Assembly (NCBI GenBank): GCA_963739045.1 | Contig: CAVTYY010000004.1 | Location: forward strand, 372,001 to 436,000 | Length of the DNA: 64,000 nt | From: Halobacillus_B sp963739045 | Lineage (GTDB): Bacteria; Bacillota; Bacilli; Bacillales; Halobacillaceae | Reading direction: 5' to 3' | Shown here: in pieces, positions 58,804-64,000 of the stretch | Position numbering within the stretch: the first letter of the stretch is position 1 | Layout of the letters: each line of letters opens with the position of its first letter | Translations under genes and position numbers: made by a program | Notes under the pieces: generated by a model | Database searches by the model: none | Told to the model about the DNA's origin: nothing | Seen by the model: the letters and a program-made list of their open reading frames with translations, nothing else

Positions 58804-59452
58804 TCAGCATGTCGTTGTTATTTTTCCGCATCCAGATGACGAATCTTTCGGGGCCTCGGGGACCATTAGCAAGTTTAGGGAAGAAGGTATCCCTGTCACT
58901 TATCTCTGCGGCACGTTAGGGGAGATGGGAAGAAACATGGGGAATCCCGTATTTGCTAATCGGGAAACGTTATCTTCCTTTCGAAAAGATGAACTCGCAG
59001 AAGCAGCAAAAAAATTGGACATTCAAGTGGAGCTATTAGGGTACCGCGATAAAACTCTTGAATTTGAACCGATTGATCAGCTCGCCCGGCATTTACAGGA
59101 AAGAATTGAGGATCTTCAGCCTTCTTTGATTATTACCCATTATCCTGGCTATGCGGTTCATCCGGACCACGATGCCTTAGGAGCTGGAGTTGTGAAAGCT
59201 GTAGAACAAATGAATCCGGAGCAGCGTCCAGAAGTGTGGATGCATGCGATATCCAATCAGCACGAAGATGACTTAGGCGAGCCCGATATCCTGAATGATA
59301 TTGAACCCTACTGGGATAAAAAGCTTGCCGCCATTAAAGCTCATTTGTCTCAAGCAGATGGAGTGTTGAGTCTGATTGAGAACCATGATAAAAAATCCGA
59401 ACAAGAAGCTCGGATGAAGAAAGAACGCTTCTACCGTTTTTCTTTTAAATGA
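58796..59452 (+). CDS. bshB2: bacillithiol biosynthesis deacetylase BshB2
   Basis: A 218-residue LmbE/PIG-L-type zinc deacetylase that removes the acetyl group from N-acetylglucosaminyl-malate, the second step of bacillithiol synthesis. The zinc-binding motif VVIFPHPDDESFGASG lies at about 6-21 and the downstream HYPGYAVHPDHDALGAGV (near 117-134) carries the remaining ligands. The ATG at 58796 lies inside the end of yojF with GAAGG eight bases upstream; an upstream in-frame ATG at 58781 is within yojF and less likely. BshB1 is the main enzyme in B. subtilis; BshB2 is a second one with related activity. A strong terminator follows. Confidence 0.92.
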   Translation: MSNQHVVVIFPHPDDESFGASGTISKFREEGIPVTYLCGTLGEMGRNMGNPVFANRETLSSFRKDELAEAAKKLDIQVELLGYRDKTLEFEPIDQLARHLQERIEDLQPSLIITHYPGYAVHPDHDALGAGVVKAVEQMNPEQRPEVWMHAISNQHEDDLGEPDILNDIEPYWDKKLAAIKAHLSQADGVLSLIENHDKKSEQEARMKKERFYRFSFK

Positions 59453-59461
59453 ATTTACTCA

Positions 59462-59504
59462 GACACCTAGAAGACTTTGCTTGTCTTCAGGTGTCCTTTT
59501 TTTT
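59462..59504 (+). terminator. intrinsic terminator after bshB2
   Basis: GACACCTAGAAGAC and GTCTTCAGGTGTC pair with one bulge (59462-59495), followed by eight T residues. Confidence 0.92.
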
Positions 59505-59566
59505 GGGTTTTTTAAAGGAAAGTTAAGGGAATGCTTAGGTTAGAGCAGAATAAAGGAGAGATAGCG

Positions 59567-60595
59567 ATGTCAGAAGAACGCATGAGAATTTTAAAGATGA
59601 TTGAAGAAGGAATAGTTTCTGCAGAAGAAGGGGCTAAGCTTCTTAGTGCCATAGAGGAAGAAGGTCCAGCAGCTGATGCCGGAACCACTCGCAAGTACGG
59701 AGTGAAAGATTTTATCGGAGAAGCTTATGAAAAAATTAAAAATGTTGATTTTGATCTTTCCTTTGGGGAAGCGTTTACGTTTGAGCATGTAAAAGAGATT
59801 CAAGCTGCTGATTTTAATGATATCGATGTATCGATCGTAAATGGCGCTTTAGATGTAGAAACGTGGGACCAGGATTTTGCAAAAGCTGAATTTCGTGTGA
59901 AGGTTTATCAAACTAAGGACGAAGAGGAAGCTCGTGAGCGCTTCTTTGCAGACAGCCAATTTGACAGCAGTCATGGTGTTCTGCGACTTTCCAGCCCTTC
60001 TAAAAAGATGAAAACCCTCGTCCGGCTTTTTGTCCCCAACCGCCGGTATGAATTTATTAAGTCGAAGCTGTCTAATGGTTCCATTCATGCCTATGGTCTT
60101 GAGAGTGATCATTGGCAGGCCAAGTCCTCTAATGGCTCTATCCGCCTGAATGATATGAGTGGAGAAACTTGTAAAATGGAAACCGTAAATGGTTCGATCC
60201 AAGTCGTAAACGGTTCCTATAATAAATGTGAAGCTGACACGGTGAACGGCTCCATTAAATTGGAGGGAGACTTCACAAAAAATCATGCGTCCGCAGTAAC
60301 TGGCAGTGTGGTCGTAGAAAATAACGGCAGTCATACGGAGACCGGCTTTTTCAAAACTACCACGGGAAGCATTATTGTACATCTGCCTAAGGAACAGCGC
60401 ATAGACGGCAATTTAAAAACGCGCTTTGGCAGTATTGACTGCCGACTTGAAAACTACAAAATTATCCAAAATAAAAAAGAAGTCATTAGTAAACAATTGG
60501 AATTCGAAGCACTTGAAGAATACCCTCATGCATATCATGTAGAAGCAGAGACGAAAACAGGTTCTGTAACCTTAATACCTGCGAAAGAAATGTAG
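59567..60595 (+). CDS. yvlB: YvlB-like DUF4097 protein
   Basis: A 342-residue soluble protein resembling B. subtilis YvlB. The first ~35 residues (RMRILKMIEEGIVSAEEGAK) form the short helical domain typical of YvlB-type proteins. The remainder (about 85-340) is a DUF4097 right-handed beta-repeat with recurring NGSI units (KLSNGSIHAYG, AKSSNGSIRLND, ETVNGSIQVVNG, DTVNGSIKLEG). The ATG at 59567 has AAAGGAG eight bases upstream. In B. subtilis yvlABCD belong to the SigW envelope-stress response; here yvlD follows and yvlC (PspC-like) is missing. A role at the membrane under envelope stress is inferred. Confidence 0.88.
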   Translation: MSEERMRILKMIEEGIVSAEEGAKLLSAIEEEGPAADAGTTRKYGVKDFIGEAYEKIKNVDFDLSFGEAFTFEHVKEIQAADFNDIDVSIVNGALDVETWDQDFAKAEFRVKVYQTKDEEEARERFFADSQFDSSHGVLRLSSPSKKMKTLVRLFVPNRRYEFIKSKLSNGSIHAYGLESDHWQAKSSNGSIRLNDMSGETCKMETVNGSIQVVNGSYNKCEADTVNGSIKLEGDFTKNHASAVTGSVVVENNGSHTETGFFKTTTGSIIVHLPKEQRIDGNLKTRFGSIDCRLENYKIIQNKKEVISKQLEFEALEEYPHAYHVEAETKTGSVTLIPAKEM

Positions 60596-60639
60596 AAATA
60601 CAACGAAGAACTCTCAGCTGGAAAGTGGGTGTTTATCTT

Positions 60640-60990
60640 ATGAAAAGCTGGTTATTGCATATTATAGTAAACGCAGTAGCTATCATTGCAGTAAGTCAAT
60701 TATTTGAAGGAATCACGTACGAGGGAATCGGCGGAGCTTTACTTGCAGGATTGATCCTTTCTATCTTAAATGCCATTGTACGTCCAATCTTGGTGGTCCT
60801 TACACTGCCCATTACCATTATTTCGCTGGGGCTGTTTTTATTCGTCATCAATGCGATTACTTTGTTATTAACGGACGCCTTGCTCGGCAGTACCTTCCAA
60901 ATTGCCGGATTTGGCACAGCCATTTTGGCAGCGATTGTTATTTCGCTGATTAACCTTGTGTTAAATAGTTTAATCAAGGATATGAAATAA
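60640..60990 (+). CDS. yvlD: YvlD-like four-TM membrane protein (phage holin IV superfamily)
   Basis: A 116-residue protein with four membrane segments, of the YvlD/DUF360 family (sometimes listed as phage holin family 4). Conserved features are NAVAIIAVSQLFEGITYEG near 8-26, the central GLILSILNAIVRPILVVLTL with its N-x3-RP motif, and FVINAITLLLTDALLG. The ATG at 60640 is chosen because MKSWLLHIIVNA is the usual family N-terminus and GGGTG lies eight bases upstream; GTG 60625 would add five residues. It follows yvlB after 44 bases and is ended by a terminator. The family has no proven lytic function; SigW control in B. subtilis points to membrane stress. Confidence 0.88.
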   Translation: MKSWLLHIIVNAVAIIAVSQLFEGITYEGIGGALLAGLILSILNAIVRPILVVLTLPITIISLGLFLFVINAITLLLTDALLGSTFQIAGFGTAILAAIVISLINLVLNSLIKDMK

Positions 60991-60997
60991 GCCTTTT

Positions 60998-61030
60998 AGA
61001 AGCTCTGCTTTAAGCGGAGCTTCTTTTTTT
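60998..61030 (+). terminator. intrinsic terminator after yvlD
   Basis: AGAAGCTCTGCT and AGCGGAGCTTCT form a 12-bp stem with one wobble around the loop TTA (60998-61024), then T residues to 61030. Confidence 0.92.
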
Positions 61031-61111
61031 GGAAATATAATTACCTCTATAGAAAACGAAGCCTTGTTATAAATCAAGTATTTAAGTAACATACAGGATT
61101 TTGGAAGACTC

Positions 61112-61281
61112 GATTTCGAGACTTTATTGCGTGGTTAAAGCCCTGCGGGGGACGATTCGCTTTCCGCGGGCATGCGCTGAGCCTCCTCAGACTTCGTCTT
61201 CCGGGGTCTCCCCTGTCATGCTTCTCCCGCAGGAGTCTTCTCGTCCCCCTCCGGACTTTGCCTCATGATTCTCTCGAAATC
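61112..61281 (-). repeat. palindromic intergenic repeat, copy D (nested arms)
   Basis: A 170-bp element with nested inverted repeats: outermost GATTTCGAGA (61112-61121) with TCTCGAAATC (61272-61281), then AAAGCCCTGCGGGGGACGA with TCGTCCCCCTCCGGACTTT-type inner arms (about 61137-61260, few mismatches). Read on the minus strand the core is GAAGACTCCTGCGGGAGAAG, then GGAGACCCCGGAAG and CCGCGGAAAGCGAATCG. It has the core of copies A, B, C and E with different outer arms. Confidence 0.85.
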
Positions 61282-61498
61282 ATTACCAGTTACCATCTAA
61301 TAATGAGTTGGAAATTTAAAAGATTTCTTTGTACCCGATTCTTCAGTTGAAAGAGATCGACCAACGACTTACTTTTTCCTGTTTATAATGTTCATTTGAT
61401 GGGATAAAGAATATTGTTCCCCTTGATTTACTTTCATGAAGGGATTGCTTATTTTAGTACAATCCTTTTGATATTTCCGTTCTCCCCATAATTATAAA

Positions 61499-61588
61499 GA
61501 GGTCGGGGAAATGGGGAGACTCCTATGGGAGGATAGGACAGGTGAGATCCCACAGGGCCCATGGAAAGCGAGTCATTTCCCCGACCTC
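61499..61588 (+). repeat. palindromic intergenic repeat, short copy E
   Basis: A 90-bp element bounded by perfect 15-bp inverted repeats GAGGTCGGGGAAATG (61499-61513) and its complement (61574-61588). The interior reads GGAGACTCCTATGGGAGG, then TGAGATCCCACAGGGCC and GGAAAGCGAGTC, matching copy C position by position inside the arms, while the arms themselves differ in sequence. Confidence 0.88.
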
Positions 61589-61804
61589 GACTCACTGTTA
61601 ACCGTTTCGGAAATCGTTTAAATCTTCAAAATATCTCGAAACTGAGTCTTCAAGAAAACAAAAATTACATACAAAATCACCGAATAAGGAGAGACATTAA
61701 AACAAACCGATACTTGAACACTTTATGAATACTACCCAAGAAATATTAAAAAGTGCTACAATAGGGGACAGTGATTGATGGAATAAAGAGGAGGCATATC
61801 AGCA

Positions 61805-62740
61805 ATGAGCAAGGTGAGAACAGAAGATCTAATCGATCGATTCAATCTTGATTTAGTCGCTGGAGAAGACGGAGTCCATAGAGAAATACATACAAGTGAT
61901 ATTTCCCGGCCAGGGGTAGAAATGACTGGCTACTTTAAATTTTATCCTAAGGAGCGCCTGCAGCTGCTTGGAAAAACAGAACTTTCTTATTTTAATGAAC
62001 TAAACGAAGACCAGAGGAGAGACCGTGCAGAAAAATTATGCACCGATATTACTCCTGGCATTGTAATCAGCCGGGGTATGGAAATTCCAGCTGAACTGAT
62101 TACTGCTGCTAAAGAAGCCGGTGTTCCTTTAATGCGTTCGCCTTACAAAACGACAAGAGTCATTAGCCGGTTAACGAATTACCTTGAAACCAAGTTTGCT
62201 CCATTTACAGCGATTCACGGGGTGCTGGTTGATATATATGGTATTGGAGTATTGATAACCGGCCAAAGCGGTGTAGGTAAAAGTGAAACTGCACTGGAAC
62301 TTGTTAAACGGGGACATAGGCTAGTGGCCGATGACAGCGTGGAGATTAGACAGGAAGACTACGATACCCTCATCGGAAATAGTCCGCCCCTGATTGAGCA
62401 CTTGCTTGAAATTCGTGGATTGGGCATTATTAATGTGATGACCTTGTTCGGAGCCGGTGCCGTTCGCAGCTATAAAAGAATTACACTGGTCATTAATCTT
62501 GAATTATGGGAGAAAAATAAACAATATGATCGTCTCGGCCTAGAAGAAGAAACGATGAGAATTATGGATGTAGAAATCCCAAAAGCTATTGTACCGGTAA
62601 GGCCGGGCCGTAATTTAGCCGTAATTATTGAAGTAGCAGCGATGAACTTCCGTTTGAAGAGAATGGGAGTAAACGCCGCTGAAGAATTTTCTGATCGCTT
62701 GACTAAAGTAATTGATCAGGAACAAACAAACGGGGAATAG
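61805..62740 (+). CDS. hprK: HPr kinase/phosphorylase
   Basis: A 311-residue bifunctional enzyme that phosphorylates HPr on Ser46 with ATP or pyrophosphate and removes it again, controlling carbon catabolite repression via CcpA. Key elements: H138, the P-loop GQSGVGKS at 153-160 (K159), the catalytic D176/D177 in LVADDSVEIR, and the signature EIRGLGIINVMTLFGAGAV at 202-220. The N-terminal regulatory domain (1-130) is complete. The ATG at 61805 follows AGAGGAGG. lgt and ppaX come next, as in B. subtilis, with lgt 12 bases behind. The upstream repeats D and E separate it from yvlD. Confidence 0.97.
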   Translation: MSKVRTEDLIDRFNLDLVAGEDGVHREIHTSDISRPGVEMTGYFKFYPKERLQLLGKTELSYFNELNEDQRRDRAEKLCTDITPGIVISRGMEIPAELITAAKEAGVPLMRSPYKTTRVISRLTNYLETKFAPFTAIHGVLVDIYGIGVLITGQSGVGKSETALELVKRGHRLVADDSVEIRQEDYDTLIGNSPPLIEHLLEIRGLGIINVMTLFGAGAVRSYKRITLVINLELWEKNKQYDRLGLEEETMRIMDVEIPKAIVPVRPGRNLAVIIEVAAMNFRLKRMGVNAAEEFSDRLTKVIDQEQTNGE

Positions 62741-62752
62741 AGGAGGTACATC

Positions 62753-63586
62753 ATGACTTGTACACCAGATGCATTAGACCGCGTTTTTCTAAACTTAGGA
62801 CCACTAAATATCTATTGGTATGGCGTCATTATCGCTACAGGAGCTTTTCTGGGATTGTTAATTGCCACAAGAGAAACGGAACGTCTGGGGTTAAATAAAG
62901 ATTATTTTATTGATATTGTCGTTTATGGAATTCCGATATCCATTATCTGTGCGAGAGCTTACTATGTGTTATTTGAATTAGATCGGTATACAGGGGGACC
63001 CTGGTGGGATGTATTTGCTATCTGGGAAGGTGGCATCGCCATTCATGGTGCCTTGATCGGCGCTACCCTTACTGCCGTCATTTATACGAGAGTGAAGAAA
63101 ATTTCATTTTGGCAAATTGTTGATATCGCTGCCCCTAGTATTCTCCTGGGTCAGGGGATAGGCCGATGGGGAAACTTCATGAACCAGGAAGCACACGGGG
63201 GACCGGTGACTGAAGGTTTCTACAATAACTTCATGCAGTATTTACCTGATTTTATTACTCAGCAAATGTGTATTGGAGGAACGATGTATCACCCGACTTT
63301 TCTTTATGAATCGCTTTGGGACCTATTGGGTGTAGTGCTGTTGTTAATATTACGGCACAAATTCAATCCGCGTCGCGGGGAAGTATTCCTAAGCTACGTG
63401 ATCTATTATTCAGTGGGACGTTACTTTATTGAAGGCATGAGAACGGACAGCCTATATCTTGTCGGCCATATCCGAATGGCACAATTTATTTCCATCGTCC
63501 TAGTAATCGTATCTATCGCCATCATCTTTTACCGACGGAAAACGAACATGTCAGATAAATATTATAACGGAAAGAAAGTAAAATAA
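62753..63586 (+). CDS. lgt: prolipoprotein diacylglyceryl transferase
   Basis: A 277-residue membrane enzyme that transfers diacylglycerol from phosphatidylglycerol to the lipobox cysteine of prolipoproteins. Seven membrane segments are predicted. The signature GQGIGRWGNFMNQEAHGGPV near 133-152 contains the conserved Arg, Asn and Glu; WEGGIAIHGALIGA near 90-103 carries the HGA motif; the periplasmic arginine is in YFIEGMRTDSLYL. AGAGGAGG precedes the ATG at 62753. It is cotranscribed with hprK. Lipoproteins of this window such as the siderophore-binding protein depend on it. Confidence 0.97.
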   Translation: MTCTPDALDRVFLNLGPLNIYWYGVIIATGAFLGLLIATRETERLGLNKDYFIDIVVYGIPISIICARAYYVLFELDRYTGGPWWDVFAIWEGGIAIHGALIGATLTAVIYTRVKKISFWQIVDIAAPSILLGQGIGRWGNFMNQEAHGGPVTEGFYNNFMQYLPDFITQQMCIGGTMYHPTFLYESLWDLLGVVLLLILRHKFNPRRGEVFLSYVIYYSVGRYFIEGMRTDSLYLVGHIRMAQFISIVLVIVSIAIIFYRRKTNMSDKYYNGKKVK

Positions 63587-63598
63587 AGAATAGAACTG

Positions 63599-63641
63599 AG
63601 AAAACCTTTCTTATTGAAAAAGTAAGAAAGGTTTTCTTATC
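63599..63641 (+). terminator. terminator-like hairpin between lgt and ppaX
   Basis: AGAAAACCTTTCTTA (63599-63613) and its exact complement (63623-63637) form a 15-bp stem with a 9-base loop. The T-run behind it is short, so termination may be partial, letting ppaX be read from the hprK promoter. Confidence 0.7.
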
Positions 63642-63676
63642 AATTAACCGATAACCGGAAGGAAAGGATTTAACCA

Positions 63677-64000
63677 ATGATTATCCGCACGATACTGTTT
63701 GATTTAGATGGAACTTTAATAGACACCAATGAATTAATTATTGCCTCGTTCACCCATACCATTGAGCAATACGGCAACCGTCCGTATTCTAGAGAGGAAA
63801 TCCTGGATTTTATCGGTCCTCCTTTAAAAGATAGTATGGATAAAATTGATCCTGACCGAGCAGATGAGCTGATGCATACCTATCGTAAGCATAATATTGA
63901 GAATCATGACGCCTATGTAAAAGCTTATGAAGGAGTAGTAGACACGATTAAGAGCTTAAAAGAAGCAGGATTCAAGCTGGGGATTGTAACGACAAAAATG
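63677..64000 (+). CDS. ppaX: pyrophosphatase PpaX (5' part)
   Basis: The frame opens at ATG 63677, with AAAGGA eight bases upstream, and runs off the right edge after 108 codons. It is a HAD-superfamily protein: motif I is LFDLDGTLIDTNEL with the nucleophile D9, and the cap domain with DFIGPPLKDSMDKI follows. Motif II begins at LGIVTTKM at the edge. PpaX hydrolyses the pyrophosphate made by HPrK/P when it dephosphorylates HPr-Ser-P. The position behind hprK-lgt is the B. subtilis order, which supports the name over other HAD phosphatases. Confidence 0.92.
   Translation, partial: MIIRTILFDLDGTLIDTNELIIASFTHTIEQYGNRPYSREEILDFIGPPLKDSMDKIDPDRADELMHTYRKHNIENHDAYVKAYEGVVDTIKSLKEAGFKLGIVTTKM

Larger units (their letters stand above)
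61031..61804. other. 774-bp intergenic region with two palindromic repeats
   Basis: The gap between yvlD and hprK holds repeat copies D (61112-61281) and E (61499-61588) and no gene that I can support. The last ~130 bases are AT-rich and carry the hprK promoter (ATACTACCC...GCTACAATAG-type sequence near 61730-61765) and its GAGGAGG site. Confidence 0.7.

Noticed and set aside
61140..61260. The GC-rich palindrome upstream of hprK as a CRISPR repeat or transposon end.
   Set aside because: There are no regularly spaced units and no transposase; it fits the intergenic palindrome family instead.
1..64000. tRNA, rRNA, CRISPR arrays, prophage or intact insertion sequences.
   Set aside because: I scanned for cloverleaf-type stems, repeat-spacer periodicity, and transposase or integrase frames and found none.

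Overview
The window is chromosomal DNA of a low-to-moderate GC member of the Bacillaceae, most likely a salt-tolerant genus close to Halobacillus. The evidence is the gene content and order: ctpB-minJ, uvrB-uvrA, a yvlB/yvlD pair and hprK-lgt-ppaX follow the order of the Bacillus subtilis yvj-yvl-yvo region. Shine-Dalgarno sites are strong, TTG and GTG starts are frequent, and bacillithiol synthesis is present. The genus is an inference from memory of gene content, not from a search.

Layout. 1-4.9 kb: an envelope locus with uppP, a DedA protein, an ECF sigma factor with its zinc anti-sigma factor, a polymer-forming membrane protein and a DedA protein fused to a degenerate PAP2-like half. 4.9-9.9 kb: a secreted PhoX-type phosphatase and, divergent from it, a secreted M6 metalloprotease of the immune inhibitor A family. 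10.5-13.3 kb: ctpB and minJ. 13.3-18.1 kb: a leftward three-gene operon of FMN glutamate-synthase-like protein, acetolactate-synthase-like enzyme and aldehyde dehydrogenase. 18.6-20.0 kb: a LysE exporter and an AraC regulator. 20.1-34.7 kb: an iron island with a siderophore-binding lipoprotein, two FecCD permeases and an ATPase, then a six-gene NRPS-independent siderophore operon in the order of rhizobactin rhbABCDEF (schizokinen-type product predicted). Fur boxes sit in front of all three transcription units. 34.8-46 kb: a 59-residue membrane peptide, a BASS transporter, a GapN-type dehydrogenase that seems to start at ATT, a PAS-GGDEF protein, a HAD dehalogenase, a CtaA-like protein lacking one heme-ligand histidine, and a SWIM/SNF2 helicase. 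46-53.2 kb: prfC behind a possible attenuator, then a phosphorelay/c-di-GMP cluster whose histidine kinase is split by a frameshift. 53.4-64 kb: LexA-controlled uvrBA, yojF-bshB2, yvlB-yvlD, hprK-lgt and the start of ppaX.

Relative to B. subtilis, about 40 kb of accessory genes lies between minJ and uvrB. Iron supply is the main theme of that stretch: synthesis and uptake of a citrate hydroxamate are both encoded, but no dedicated exporter is evident.

The most unusual non-coding signal is a family of palindromic intergenic repeats. Two copies belong to a ~389-bp composite element (9840-10228 and, inverted, 40442-40829) that begins with an intrinsic terminator downstream of a gene and ends in degenerate terminal inverted repeats. 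Three shorter members (35340-35425, 61112-61281, 61499-61588) share its core but have different terminal arms, each of which is still self-complementary. That pattern suggests selection for a folded structure. No tRNA, rRNA, CRISPR array or intact insertion sequence was seen.
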